Assembly (NCBI GenBank): GCA_907164885.2
Contig: OU015496.1
Coordinates: forward strand, 108,571,707-108,635,706
Length of the DNA: 64,000 bases
From: Dolomedes plantarius
Taxonomy: Eukaryota > Arthropoda > Arachnida > Araneae > Dolomedidae
Reading direction: 5' to 3'
Below the pieces are notes generated by a model. It was given only the letters and a program-made list of their open reading frames with translations, had not been told where the DNA came from and made no database searches. Every line of letters begins with the position of its first letter. The stretch's first letter is position 1. Shown piece by piece: positions 12,092-24,514 of this stretch. Both the position numbers and the translations under genes were made by a program.

Positions 12092-12256
12092 GTCAAAGTC
12101 ACCCAATACACCTTTCCTCCCAGGAACATAAAACATTTCCGACCGAATAACTGCGGGGGTTATTTATTTCAGAATAAGATCCGCGAGACGTGAAATTCCT
12201 AACTCACGATTTTTCATCATCCACCCCCTCCCTCCCCCTCTTTCTCTGACCTTGCG
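12092..12256 (+). repeat. dispersed repeat family, copy 1
   Basis: Core phrases are AGTCACCCAATACACC, AACATAAAACATTTCCGACC, GAATAACTGCG, GGTTATTTATTTCA and AAGATCCGCGAGA, then a pyrimidine-rich stretch ending TTTCTCTGACC. The same series recurs in direct orientation at 15844-15993 and inverted at 24515-24660. No coding potential is seen and the class is unknown. Confidence 0.75.
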
Positions 12257-12655
12257 GTAATTTTGTATTCTTCACCCGCCATGCCGAAATCTATATCTCG
12301 CATTTGCTCATTAATTCTCCGCTTTTGTCTCTCGCCTCTTCCAAACTTCGAGGTTTCGGAAAAGATTTTGAACTTTTCGAAGGATTTCTTCCAATAGAAC
12401 AGTCTGTTTAGATCTATCTAACTTTCTTTTTACTGGGACAGGGGAGAATGTGTGTATGTATTCTCCGAGATATTTATTTTAACTAACAAGTATGCTGGCT
12501 TCATTACGTCATTTTACAGATAGAAATATTATTAATAAAAACTATTTTTAAAAGATGAATTGCTGAAAAATATGGTTTATATCCAAGGGAAAAAAGTATG
12601 TCAGTTTCAGTATCGACTCATTGTGTTGAAAAATGGCCGGTAGAATCATTCTTTC
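12257..12655. other. no feature seen
   Basis: AT-rich DNA lies between the dispersed repeat and the SINE. No gene or repeat is recognised. Confidence 0.45.
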
Positions 12656-12656
12656 T

Positions 12657-13017
12657 CATATTTGTTGTTGTTGTTGTTGTTGTTGCTTATGGCCGCTGGC
12701 CGGAATGTATTCCAAACTAGGTCCATATAGGCTTGCGATCTGAGGGGTGTGTATCCAGTTTATAATGGCACCACAAGGGTCAGGGTCCGATTCATCCACG
12801 TACCACCTCAATTTTTGACCGAGCAACCCCAGGGATGACATCGCGGGGGATCGTACAATCTCCCACCCTCTCTGACGTCATAGAAGGTCTTTCATGTCTA
12901 CGGACCTAATGTCCTTATCAGACCTAGATACGGAAGTATATAAGGGCAGTTGTAAGGATTCGATCAGAGTACCCTCAGCATCGAAAGCCGAAGCGCTACC
13001 ACTAGGCTACCTCAAGT
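12657..13017 (-). mobile_element. tRNA-derived SINE with (CAA)n tail, copy 1
   Basis: The minus strand begins GAGGTAGCCTAGTGGTAGCG, a tRNA-like A-box region, followed by a B box (GATCGAATCC). A body of about 250 bp leads to a CAA repeat tail, seen as GTT repeats at 12662-12685. The body phrases GGCCGGAATGTATTCCAAA, AGGTCCATATAGGCT and CCACAAGGGT recur at 43684-44038, and a more diverged relative lies at 21668-22062. The 61-codon frame at the tail (poly-Gln) is an artefact. Confidence 0.88.
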
Positions 13018-15243
13018 CTCTCAACACTCAGTACTAGATGTCAAATGTTAGATCCAATTTAGACTAAGAAATGGTTGTAAATCCTGTGTGAATGGGATTT
13101 AAACGATGAATCCTATATGCACGTGCAAGCGTGAACAGCGTAAGAAGATTTTTTAAAAATTATTTTTAAGATTTATTTTCTATATTATAAAAAAAAATAA
13201 TCACTGATGGTATTTAAAAAAAATTTTCTTACAGGACCTCAGATTTGCTTCTCAAATACAATAAATGGCCTTTAACTTCGTTGACAACGTAAAGGCCTTT
13301 TCTAAAGACTTAATGTCCTCCTGCAATGGGATTTGTATTTTTACTTTGGACAGTGGATACGATGTTCTTTAAAACTTATTGATTGACGCATTGGCACTAG
13401 CGTAACAGCATTTAGGCATTCTAATCCATTAAAGGATAAGAAAATAAAAAATTTCATGATTTTGACAGTTTGGCATTAAATAACTATGAGCATGGCATAT
13501 TGGGTAAGCTTTCCTCTAGACACTGCGAATCAACAAAATCTTATTACATTAAATAACCTTTGAATTTATTAGGTTATTATAATTGGCAGTGTAATTCGAA
13601 TACAATCAAGACGATATCGCTACGTGAAAAACATACCGTGGAAGCCATTCTGACTTAATGACCGTGCTAGAAAGATGCCCCACCACGAACGAAAATTGGA
13701 ATTAACGCCAGTTGTGTTTAATTAAAATCAAATTAACGATGACGAGCCGTGAAGAGCGTATCAATTACTAACCGAGATTAGCCCCTTCGTACAGCTCTTT
13801 TCCTTTTCTCGTTTTTGCGGTCCTCCTCTGTACATTTGTCTACTGAAAGACAAATCTGTATTAGAGCTTGCAAAATATAAATATTAAGCTGATTTTAATT
13901 TGGTACGCAGGCTATCTTTTTTTTTTTAAAAAATTCTGTCGAATAGCATGCTCAAATCTCTTACTTCGTATACATGCGAAACTCTTCGATGGGGTAGCGA
14001 CATACAAGCTTCAGAGAACAATGCTCAGTGAAACTGATAACGGCATTCTGTTCTTCAGTATTGGGCATTAAATGTCTGTAAGGAGTTCTCATAATGAATA
14101 TATTGCTAGGCTGTATTCCCAACAAGACATGGACATTATAGGGATACGTTGGTGATTTTTCAGAATACGCAGTTTCTTTGTGTTCTGGCTGTTGAAAACG
14201 ATTAACGACAAATTCTCCCTTTCTTAGGATCCTCGATATCACACTTTGGTCATTGAGCTGCATTTGCTTGTAGCTACATTGCAGCAACGTTTGTGTTACA
14301 GGGTGTCAAAGCCCCGTGCCAGTCGCAATGCGTGCTATAATTCTAGTTCGAAAAGTTGCGATATAGACTGGTAATCATTAAAAAAATTTAACTGTCGTGC
14401 CTGAGATAGTCTCAGGCGCGGCACATTCGTTCCAAAATGTCCTGCCCGATTCCCACTCGGGGTAGAATTTTTATTTTGTTTGTTTGGCATCTTATTGTCA
14501 AACCCGAATCTATCTCGGGACAAGTCGATTTGGGCTTTATTCGATAGATGGCAGCACTAGTATTCTATACAATATCTTGGGAGGTGAATTTTTGCTTTAT
14601 TCAGTAGAGGGGAGTTCATGTACGTTATTTTGTACTAAACATTTGATTTTTGCAATAAAAAAAATTGACATTTTCCGTACCAAAATCATCAAAATAACTT
14701 GACAGTCCTAGCGTGAATCTTATATTGCATATTGTGGGATACCCAGAGAAATAAATCAGTTTTCACCGTAAGAAACTATGTTATTCGAAATATTTCTTTG
14801 ACTTCGTAACATAAATGGAAAATATTGCAAGGTAAGTTTTTACAGAAATATCTAGGACTATCCTCGAAAGTTGCTGTAATCACGATGGTCTATTGCACTT
14901 ATTAAAAAAAAATAGTTGCACAACAGGAAGAAAGCAAGTGTTCGCATTCTATAATACACGTATTGCAAGCGATTGTGTAACACACTTGTAAAACGTTTTT
15001 CAAAAATTTATTCGTGTTCTTAAGAAGAAATAATACATTGTTTAAGAAAAAAATATGAATACTGAAATGAGGAATATTTACGATTAAGTGTTTGTATAGT
15101 ATATCATGGGCGCTAGGTGCGTTGTACGCTGTTTTTTTACTATATCGGATCTGTGTCCAAAGAATGAGATACGAGAAAATATGTTTACAAAATAGTCTTT
15201 TATACGTGACGAGTACAGGTGAGATTTCAGGCTAAGGTTAAAC
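13018..15243. other. unrecognised DNA, one 108-codon minus-strand open frame
   Basis: A minus-strand frame at 13961-14287 (starts MLQCSYKQMQ) is the longest non-repetitive frame in this part. It shows no domain, signal peptide or membrane segment that I recognise, and I found no splice context for it. The rest is AT-rich with no repeat identified. Confidence 0.4.
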
Positions 15244-15522
15244 AATTTCAGGCAGTCTCTTCTAACGAAACTACCGCGGGTTATTAACGTAGGATTACTT
15301 ACCGTTGCTTACCTCTTTTGTATTTATATATGTGTGTATGTGTTATATATATATCTATATATATGTACGTATGTATATATACACATATGTATGTCAAAAT
15401 TTTGCCGCTTTATGTTACTTTTCTGTTTAACTTTTTAATGATTGCCCAAGCGATACAGACTAGGTTTGACGTGCTGCCGAAATTATAACTCGGGACGGCG
15501 GATGGTTTTAGTGTCTGAAATT
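15244..15522 (+). mobile_element. MITE-like element with AATTTCAG termini, copy 1
   Basis: The element begins AATTTCAGGCAGT and ends with the inverse of AATTTCAGACACT. It contains CGAAACTACCGCGGGTTAT, a TA/CA microsatellite, and AGCGATACAGACTAGG with GTGCTGCCGAAATTATAAC. The same element lies inverted at 56133-56420. The matching limits of the two copies and the inverted ends support a mobile unit. The superfamily is not determined. Confidence 0.72.
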
Positions 15523-15843
15523 TTGCCTTGAAATTTTTGCAAAAAAAAGTTATTTGTACACACCCAAATACAAGATGTAATCGAAATTCTGAATAATTTT
15601 TAGAGATATTTTATAAACGTATCACGTATACACTTTTTTTCACATTCATTTTGTATAAACAACAAGTTCAGCTTTCACTGAAGATTGATCGAATCTTCAA
15701 AGAACGGCTCAATAAAACTTTTGCTAAAATTCCAAGATGGCAATTTCTACTGTATGCGACGCAAGCTATAAATATATATACAGGCATTAATTTACGGGAT
15801 CTCTTCAGTAACCTACTACATTCTCTCGCGAAAGATGAAAGGG

Positions 15844-15993
15844 CAGAGTCACCTAATTCACCATCTTTCGAGAAACATAAAACACTTCCGGCCGAATAAT
15901 CACGTAGGTTATTTATTTCAATAAGATCTGCGACATATGAAACATGATTTATGGATTTTCATCTTTTCCACTCTTTCTATTTGAGCCTGCGGC
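15844..15993 (+). repeat. dispersed repeat family, copy 2
   Basis: This is a direct-orientation relative of 12092-12256. Shared phrases are AGTCACCTAATTCACC, AACATAAAACACTTCCGGCC, GAATAATCACG and GGTTATTTATTTCAATAAGA. It is more diverged toward its 3' end. Confidence 0.72.
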
Positions 15994-16734
15994 TATTTGT
16001 AGTGATGTGCTAATATCACTTATGTGCTAATATCTGAATAAAGCTACAAATCATTAATACCAACAGTTTTGATTACTTTTTTTCTGCTTTGGTGTGAGAG
16101 GATTTACTTGTTTATGATACTTTTAGAGGCTACTTAAGATTAACTAAAACTGAAATTTTTATATGAACGAACACTTTAGGAGGAATTTTTCGGATTATAT
16201 AAATTTTAATTGTTATAGTACCGCCTTATCAGGAGAGTAAACCATTCACATTCATTAAAGGAAAAACGACAGCTGCGCACATGCAGAAGCAACGCATGCG
16301 ATAACCCAGTGGGGTCTAACCGCGGCCCGTGGGCCGCATGCGGCTCCCCAATTAATTTTTGTTGGCCCTTGCCCTTCTTCCTGGAATAATATTTTAGTTT
16401 AACGTTTGGAAAAAAATCATTTACCCTTCTTACTGCTTTAAGTTTTAAAGACTTAAAATGTAATGACTTAAATGCAAGCCTTAAATGCAAGACTTAAATG
16501 TAATGTCCTTACTTAAAATTAAAGTAACGGCAATACAACGGCCATTTTGGCGATAGGATCGCGATCGTTCGTGTGCTGCGGAGGATTTTCTGGAAGGTGT
16601 CAGTTTTCGTATAAAACGGAGCGCAGGCTGTTCGAAGTGGTTGTTTTTGACGAGAGAGGTTGTTCGAGAGATATAGTACGACGAGAGAATGTTGTCATTG
16701 TTGCGAGAGCGGTACCTAAAATGGCGGAACTTTA

Positions 16735-18702
16735 GAAACGGCGTGTTGAAGATGAGAAACGACAATTTCAGTCAAAGTGGCAGGAAAGTTACTTTTTATT
16801 GAACATAACGGAAATCCACAATGGGTTATCTGTTCTCAAGTCTTATGTATTTCGAAGGAGTATAACGTGAGTAGACACTATACCAGCTTGCATAAATCAA
16901 AGTACGATCAATACCAGGGAAGTACCAGAAGTTGTGTGTTTAATGATTTGAAGTTGAAACTAACTAGACAGAAGAATATCTTTCAGCAACCATCAAACAC
17001 TGCTGGTTTAAAGGCATCTTATGAGGTATGTTTAGAGCTAGCTAAAAGTAAAAAGTATTTTAGGGATGGTGAGCTCATTAACAGATGTGCTGTAAAAATT
17101 ACATCTTCATTTGGAGATAAAATGGCAAAACATTTTGAAACAGTTTCCTTGTCTCATCAGATAGTAAGTAGAAGAATTAATTATATGTGTTGAAGTTTCA
17201 GGTTCTCTCAAGGGCATTTTGGATAAATGTGAATTTTACTCTAGCTCTAGATGAGATTACAGATATAGCTGACACCAGCCAGCTCCTTATCTTTGTCAGA
17301 ACAATAAACGAAGAAATTGAAATTCATGAAGAATTGTTGGAATTAAAATAATTAGAAACCAGCAAAAAGGCATTGACATATTCAACGCACTGGATGATGT
17401 CTAGGGTTTGACGGTTTTTCAAACCCGGTTTTAAAAAATCGGTTTTCAAAATAAATTTATCTCATTTGAAAACCGGTTTTCAAATGAAAAATCCGGTTTA
17501 AAAGAATTCGCATTATTATGTAAAATTTTTTAACTTATTTGATTTGCTATTCATTCTATGCAACGGGCAGCAGACACATTTTTTCAACGTTGCGAGTTGC
17601 GTTGGCCAGTGCTTGTGCATTGTGCGCTGCACACGTGGAAAAGACGTGCGTAACCGACTTATTTTATGTTAGTACAAATGTGCAATCCGTCACGAGTCAC
17701 GACAGGTTCGTTTAATCGTAAAGTGAAAACTGGAAACAAAAATATAAAGTTGATATAGTTGATAAAAATAACGTAAGTATTAAGTATGTTTTCTATTATA
17801 ATTTCTATGTTTGTATTTTCTATTTTACATTTTAAAACTTTAATTTTTAGTATATAAATTTCTTCTCTCAAAAATTAATGTAAAATAAAAAGTTCTGGCT
17901 TTTGTCTAATGGGATTTTAAATAAAACACAGGGTGTTAAAATAATCCATATTTTCTTTCGCAACGTTTCGAATGCAATTTGTAATCCTTAATTTTTTTTT
18001 TTTTTTATATTTTGACTTTGATATTGATTTTGTTTTTAGTCATTTTATATAAATTAAATGTTTCCCTATTCTGTTTTTTTTGACAAAAATTCGAAAACCG
18101 GCTAAAACCGGTTTTTTGAAATGTGGAATTCGAAAACCGGTTTTTCAAAAAGTAGGTTTTTGTATAAACCCTAATGATGTATTTGTCGTACTGGATGATG
18201 TATTTGCACTGAGGGCAAATAATACGGCACACTTCCCATCTTGTCAGCAGTTGAAAGAAGAAAAGTGGCACAAATTTTAGTATGTTTCATGAAATAATAA
18301 TAGATAAAGAAAAGTTCAAGGACAGATTCCAGGATTTTGACTCCCTAAAACCAAAACTTGCACTGTTCAACAACCCCATGGATATTGAAGTGAGTGAGGT
18401 GCCCTGTGACCTTCAAATGGAAATTTGTGATCTTCAGGCAAACCCATTCTAACTGACTGAAAAGTGTGATATCCCTGAAAAATTCTGGAAAATGATTTCT
18501 AAAGAACGTTTTCCTAAACTGCTTAAATTCTCTCTGCAAATGTTATCGCTGTTTGGCAGTACATACGTGTGCGAAAGTGCTTTTTCTGATCTCAAACAAA
18601 TTAAATAAAAAACGAGAAATCGAATTCAAACTGATTCACTGGAATCGAGCCTGAAACTTTACCTTACTCAATTTTCAGTGGACATTGATAAGCTTGTATG
18701 AG
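16735..18702 (+). pseudogene. hAT transposase pseudogene (ZBED/SCAND3/GTF2IRD2 type)
   Basis: The first block (16735-17193) begins KRRVEDEKRQFQSKWQESYF. After a frameshift it shows a damaged BED finger (VIC, then SRHYTSLHK) and LSHQIVSRRIN. The second block (17199-17350) carries LALDEITDIADTSQLLIFV, which matches the region around the first catalytic Asp of this family. The third block (18290-18702) carries FGSTYVCESAFSDLKQIK, the C-terminal hAT dimerisation motif. Stops, frameshifts, a large internal deletion and the 772-bp insertion make it non-functional. Related genes were domesticated in vertebrates, but nothing suggests that here. Confidence 0.9.
17402..18173. mobile_element. hAT-type non-autonomous element nested in the hAT transposase
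   Basis: The ends TAGGGTTT and AAACCCTA are inverted, and the flanks are ATGATGTC (17394-17401) and ATGATGTA (18174-18181), an 8-bp duplication with one mismatch. Sub-terminal AAACCGGTTTT motifs are repeated at both ends. It splits the transposase frame of the host hAT, so it is the younger insertion. Frames of 60-90 codons inside it are not recognisable proteins. Confidence 0.85.
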
Positions 18703-18913
18703 GAAAGCAGTGCAAATCACCACATTGATTTCTCGACTGTAAAATGAAGTGGTATATTAAACTTATTTTAATATAAATTTTAATAAAAGTTTTGAATACA
18801 ATATGTAATTCGTTTTTTTTCTGGAATGTCTCTGTCCCTCACATTCCTATTTTAAAGTTTGATTGGCCCTCGGGTAACTAAAGGTTGGACCACACTGCGA
18901 TAACCAATCACAA

Positions 18914-19892
18914 TCTATATATTTAAAACAATTCCGTGACTGACTGACTGACTGACTGACAGAAAACGCACAGACCAAACAGCTGGACCTAAAGCGCTGA
19001 AATTTTGCATGTTGATTGTTCTTATAGTACAGGGGTGCAGTAAGATTTTTGAAAAATTTTCTTGGATTTTTTAAAATTACATTTTTAAGCTGTTTTTGTA
19101 ACTTTTTTTAAGTTTGCATTTAAAATAATAATTTGATGGTTATAAAATTTATATCACGAGAAAGATCATAAAAATTACTTTAAAATGAATTTTTTTTTTC
19201 GAATCTTTACCTCCCTTTTCTGATTTTTGGTGAATTTTTAAAGATTCATTTTTAGAATTTAATTTATTAAAGGCTGATCAGGAGATTTCTTTCCTTTTTG
19301 TGATACTTTAAATTAATTTTGCATCAAGTGCATAACGAAATAAATTTTAAAAAATAATATCAAAATACAGTTATTATAAACTTCCACTAGACTAATTGAG
19401 ATGGAAGTTTTTTTTAAGAATTCATTTCAAATTAGTATGTTTTTTGGATATTAAATTAAACTTATATATAAAACAGCTCTGTGACTGACTTACTGACAGA
19501 CCTCCCACTGACCAAACCGCTGGACCTAAAGGGCGGAAATTTTGACAGCGTGTTCCTATAATTGCATGGATAGCCGCTAAGAAAGGAGTTTTTGAAATTC
19601 CATCCCTAAGGGGGTAAATTGGGACACTCCAATACGTTTGTGTGGAAAATCGTATTATCTGCGACTATTCTCGGCGTCTCTTTGTGCGGATCTCCGTCAA
19701 AAAATGGTTGAAGAAATTTTGGTATTGATGGGGAAAATGTTCCTCATACTGTACTATATTCTTTAGTATGTTCTATTAAATTTAATTTGAATATTTTCTT
19801 CTACATTATTTTGTCTATAAAAGTATCCGTTACGATTTTCATTGTAATTATCCTAAAATGTACTCCGTAGTGAAGCACGGATATTCATCTAG
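18914..19892 (+). mobile_element. non-autonomous Helitron
   Basis: It starts TCTATATATTTAAAAC after an A (18913). It has TGAC tandem repeats, then GACCTAAAGCGCTGAAATTT. It ends with a short hairpin (CCGT-AGTGAAGC-ACGG) and ATATTCATCTAG before a T. A second 5' region, ATATATAAAACAGCTCTGTG, appears near 19464, so two copies are fused or nested. A close relative lies at 58103-58850. There is no coding sequence. It begins only eight bases after the hAT target duplication. Confidence 0.85.
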
Positions 19893-20256
19893 TAAGCAAT
19901 GTAAGCCTGTTGTTGCATTAGTATAATTCACCACTTTTACATCATGAAATGTTTATAATCTGCAATTATTTATATTTCTTTTAATATGCAGTATTTTTTT
20001 ATGTCTACGTGATATACATTTTATCACAACTTGGCCAGTCGTTTTGGGATTTTTTGTATGTTTTACTCGGGCATTTCACTCCAGAAATATCCCTCATCGT
20101 CTCCGTTTAATCCCACTTCCTCCTGAATGTGTGTTCGAAAAATATAAACAAAAGTCAGCCATAGTTCTGAAAATCGGCTTTCTTGTTTGTTGAAGTGCAT
20201 ATGTACATTTTTCTTATTGGTTATTAAATAACTCTAAAACAATGGATGCATGCGTC
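19893..20256. other. no feature seen
   Basis: AT-rich spacer between the Helitron and the LTR-like sequence. Nothing is recognised. Confidence 0.45.
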
Positions 20257-21044
20257 TGTAGGAGCAAGCAAGGAAGACAGAGCATTGGCCTTTAACATAC
20301 ATTTATTTAATAACTCACAAAATTCATTTAAGGTGTAATTGCTACTAGCACAATATTCTCTTTCATATTAACACTTTATATACGAGAACTTAGAAGCAGA
20401 GGCAAACTATATGGTCAAAGTAATGACTGTTAGAGTCTATGGGGAGGCACTTACTACAGCTGAAGTATGCAGCGGTGAAGGATGGCATCGACGACAGGGA
20501 CCCAAAATCACGTCATATACAGAATCATCTTGGCGGGTTACTGACAAAGGTTACTGGCGGGTTACTCCTAGACTGAGGCACTCGAGACTGTATGATCCGA
20601 GCTCCAAGAAAAGTGAGATAAATCTGGACTTTCTCTCTCTTCTCTCTTTTACTTGGAGGGGCTGTTGTTCGTTTACGGGAGGGGGCATTTTGGCCCGCCC
20701 CTCTTTTTAATTGGGCTGTGGGCTGTTTTTCTCTCAGTAGTTCCTGCCCCAATTGGTTCCTTATTATACTGCCCCTGTCCATAGTCTACGAAGTACCTCC
20801 CCACTATAATTTTCAATTGCAATACCACTTTGACCCTTATCTGAAGGTTTTACTGTGGGCCATAAAATACCGACCATCTATCTTGAAATATTTATAGACT
20901 TTTGATCGCTATCACTGGCCTCAACGACAGCTATTCTATTTCCTCCTGGTTTACAAGCCCCTATTTACCCCTGCCTCTGCAGCCTTTACAATAGATTTGT
21001 TCTTGGCCACACACCGCGGGGAATTATACCATTCCGCTTCTACA
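20257..21044 (-). mobile_element. probable solo LTR, 788 bp
   Basis: Read on the minus strand it starts TGTAGAAGC and ends GCTCCTACA, inverted 9-bp ends with one mismatch. The minus strand has a TATA box (CGTATATAAAG, near 20375) followed about 70 bases later by AATAAA (20302-20307). It is more GC-rich than its neighbours. No 4-6-bp target duplication is visible and no gag-pol follows, so the call rests on the ends and promoter layout. The 99- and 85-codon frames inside are not recognised proteins. Confidence 0.5.
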
Positions 21045-21289
21045 CTCCTGACATGAAGACCGAGGGGTGAACGACTGTTTCTGAATTGTGTGTACGAAGC
21101 TCTCCAGCCTAAACAAATATTTTTGACGCATCTCTCCAACTGTTTTCCTTAAATATGCAGAGACGTGATTAAACGTTCTCTGTTAGCAAGAAACACGTTA
21201 AATGTAAATTTACTATCTGCCCTTTTCTCGGAATTTTGACAACTCAAACCGCATGTTGAGCTAGGTACAAGTTAGCTGCACACGATGCG

Positions 21290-22390
21290 TTAAGGGGATG
21301 ATGGACATTACAAAGCGAATTTTGATATTTTTACCTCACAGATATGAAATTTTGCATATATATATTTATTAAAGTATAACTATATTAAACATCTTATTAA
21401 AATTTATAAATATTAAAAAAAATATTTTAAAAAATTGAAATTAAACTTTTTAAATGCTCCTTGTGATTCAATTTTTAATTTCTACCCTTGATTTTGCATT
21501 TATATTGTTTATAAATACATTTTGAACAGAGTTGTGTATTACTTTGTACTTTTATTGAACAGCTAATTTTTAGGAAATATTTTTATGCTTGTACTCTGAA
21601 ATTTCGTGAAATTTTTGTACTTTTCTACACTTACGTTAAACTTTGATCATCGGAATGATGACGAAACCTGTTGTTGTTGCTTATGCCACTTGACGACAGC
21701 AACATCAGATCAAGTCCCGAATGCTATGGGCGATGAATGTGCGGCTCCTGTTTTGAATTAGCACTACAAGGGTCGGAGTCCGACTTTACTAAATGACCGG
21801 TCCCGTAATTTTGAACGAGTCAAGTGACGAGTCCGGATCACTTGGAGCACCTCCAGATCACCCTGCACCTCCAGAAGTAAATTCGAGAACTTGGAGGACA
21901 TTGCAGAGATGTTCTATTTTACGTGCCCCGGCCACCATTAGTGAACACGGCGGTGGATTTGCAGCGACGAGCATCAAACCAGGGACGTTCAGATCACTGG
22001 CTAGCTGCTTTTGCCATCTGGGCCACCACGCCCCTGTGTCAAAACCCCTGTGTCGAATGGATACATAACTTTATTTTGATGTATTAGAGGAGTCTTTAGT
22101 ATAAATTTTATAAAATTTCAAATATTATGACGCAAGGAGCATTTCAAAGACTTTAAAATCTGGAAATTACTCATTTTGAGAAAAGCCATTTGAAAGATGC
22201 TTTTTCACCTACCTTCAATACTTACTTTTCTAAATCCACCAAGTTTTCATTTTACTTTTCACTACATATTTCAAATGCATTTTATTCCAATATTTACAAA
22301 TTTTTAAAATATTAACACACCAAAAAATTCTAATTTTTGTTAGATTTTTATAATTTGAAAGTCCACCATATCCTCAAAAACCATGGAATC
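21290..22390. mobile_element. fold-back element with a SINE in its loop
   Basis: The left end GGGGATGATGGACATTACAA matches, inverted, the right-hand GAGGATATGGTGGACTTTCA. Further in, AAATGCTCCTTGTG (near 21452) pairs with CGCAAGGAGCATTT (near 22132). The arms are AT-rich and imperfect, indicating age. The central 390 bp is a SINE inserted later. Confidence 0.62.
21668..22062 (-). mobile_element. tRNA-derived SINE, diverged CAA-tailed family member
   Basis: The minus strand has a tRNA-like head (GGCCCAGATGGCAAAAGCAG near 22025), then a B-box-like GGTTTGATGCTC. The body matches the SINEs at 12657 and 43684 (GTGCGGCTCC, CACTACAAGGGTCGGAGTCC), and the short CAA tail is seen as GTTGTTGTT at 21671. 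The 91-codon frame on the other strand merely spans it. Confidence 0.75.
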
Positions 22391-24514
22391 TCGAAGCTGT
22401 CAAATGAATGCAAAATATATCAATATACTACATAACTGTTTACCTAGCTTGCCGCGTGAATGTCATTCTACCACTCAGAATTCCGAGAACTACAAATTCA
22501 TTTCAACATAAAGTCCGTCAGAGCTATGCCATACCCAAAAACTACTGTAGTAACTAGGTTAATATGTTAATATGTAAACAAGAGTTACACATATCAGACG
22601 TATCAGGAAAGTAGCGAGTTAAATTTCCTCGCAATTTTATCGGTGATCTACCACCTAGCAGATGTCAGAGAGAATGCACTTTCTGGGTCATTTCAAAAGA
22701 ATGATAGAAGTCGGACGAGTTGATTCATGTTCGTAATGATTCAAATTAGAAACAAGCTTGGAAAAAAAATAGACAAAGGAACAAGAAACAGTGGTATGCG
22801 GTTAAATTTTAAGCGATTGTAAACAAAAAAAAAACCTTCTGGAACTTCATAAAGAATAATTCTAATTGCATATAAAAACATAATTCTTAACTACTTCGCT
22901 TTGTGACCAGTTCATAAGATTAAAGTTCCTCATCTTTCTATTCTTCGATGCGTCAAATATAACATACATCAAACCATTTCCTTTATTCAAAAATAACATC
23001 AACTAAATATTACAACAACTAATCAACAACTACTCAGCTGGCAACATTCATTTCATATGCAATATTTCTACAAAAGTGCCATCTACAGGTGACCGTTGTT
23101 GCCTCCCGCGGAGGAAGAAAACAATATTTAACAACGTATCTTGTGCAAGAAGATAATTTAGACGGATGGACGATGGTAGACCAAATGCCGCTTATGTAAA
23201 ACTATATAATAACCGTAAATGTTAAATGATTTGCAACTTTCGACAAGATCAATGTAAGACTGATCGACTATAAATGACAGGCATGTCATACAATTGTGCA
23301 TGACCGGGATTGTCCTAGTATCGAGGTACATCACGAAGTACCTCCCTGCTAATTTTTTTGTAAAAAATGCTAAAAGGAGCAAATGGCAGGGCTGTTGTAG
23401 ATATTCGGGCAATTTTTGATGAACTGATAACAGTGATGGAGTTTTGATGCTCAAAAGACGCAGCATTAAAAAAAAAAACTTCAGTAGTGAAAAAAAATGG
23501 ATTGTGCTCTTTAAACCATTTTAAAGGTGATTATACTCTATCATCTGATCAAAGTAGAGATATTTATTGAGTATATTAAAAGCCCCTGTCGACTGTTTTT
23601 CACCATGGAGTGCTGTTTTTCACCATGGACAGTTTTTGGTCTGAATAAAGATGTAGGTTTGCGAATTAATGTCTAATCTTATTCTAAAATAAAAATAGAT
23701 CTTGGGCGGTCTCAATTTTTAATTGAAACTTCTGACCCATTTCTTAAAAAGGTATTGGACAGCATAATAAACGGAAATCAAATTCCAAAGGTTAATTTTT
23801 CCCCAACTATTAAATAAGGTTTTTCATTTAATTGTTTGGTTACTGGTTTGCAAAATTTACAGCAAAAATTTTCATGAGGATCATTTTTAGGAATCGTTTA
23901 TCCATATCGAACAAGATTTTCGATAAGGATTATGACAAAAATCTTTGGTATAAACTTGCATCAAAATATTTGAGGGGAGTATGAGGAAAAACCACGTCAA
24001 AAAGAATGTCAAAATAAATGTCATAAGAAGCGCAGTAAAAATTTGAAATTGAGATAAATATCCTTGATCGGGTGATAACTGTTTGACCAGAGATAAAATT
24101 TCCAAATATAACTATTAACAAAGAGTTTATGTGATTTCTTGTTACTGAAAAGTAAGGCCAAAGAAAATCACTTTGAAACTGTCGGCAGCCTTCAGAAAGT
24201 GACGATTGCTATGATGTATCACAGTAACTGCCTTTAAAGGCTTCTCAGAACTGAAGAAAACTTAGGGCAAAATTACTAAAAATCCTCAGAGTCCGACTTC
24301 GAAGATGAAAAGGCATCACTTTAAGAGAATAAGACTATGTAGCCAAAAAAAATGAAGTCTCACAACTTTCCTGAAAGAACTTGAAACTCAAAGTTTTCAT
24401 AATAATCCTCCAAACGGCTTCGACCAAAACTGTCCAAAGAAAAAAATTCCATTTCGAAAGTTTGCAACTAATGATCAAACAGCAAAGAAATGCTTCGGCA
24501 GATCAGGAATGAAA
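22391..24514. other. AT-rich non-coding DNA, no gene recognised
   Basis: Frames of up to 102 codons (for example 23158-23466 minus) have no recognisable domain. A 16-base phrase TGTTTTTCACCATGGA is repeated back-to-back at about 23597-23628. Nothing else is supported. Confidence 0.45.

Larger units (their letters stand above)
16307..18897 (+). mobile_element. hAT (Charlie/GTF2IRD2-like) transposon with perfect 8-bp TSD
   Basis: The left end is CAGTGGGGTCTAACC and the right end is the inverse of CAGTGTGGTCCAACC. Both sides are flanked by the identical octamer CGATAACC (16299-16306 and 18898-18905), the hAT target-site duplication. The left sub-terminal region (CGGCCCGTGGGCCGCATGCG) is typical of this hAT group. 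The total is 2,591 bp, or about 1,820 bp once the nested element at 17402-18173 is removed, so the transposase gene is internally deleted. Three remnants of the transposase remain. Confidence 0.93.

Noticed and set aside
13961..14287. 108-codon minus-strand frame as a gene
   Set aside because: No family, domain or splice context recognised. Frames of this length occur by chance in 64 kb.
16777..17193. 138-codon frame as an intact gene
   Set aside because: It is one frame of a broken hAT transposase. The apparent start Met is internal and a frameshift precedes it.
20411..20782. Overlapping 99- and 85-codon frames on opposite strands
   Set aside because: They lie in a probable LTR and show no known protein.
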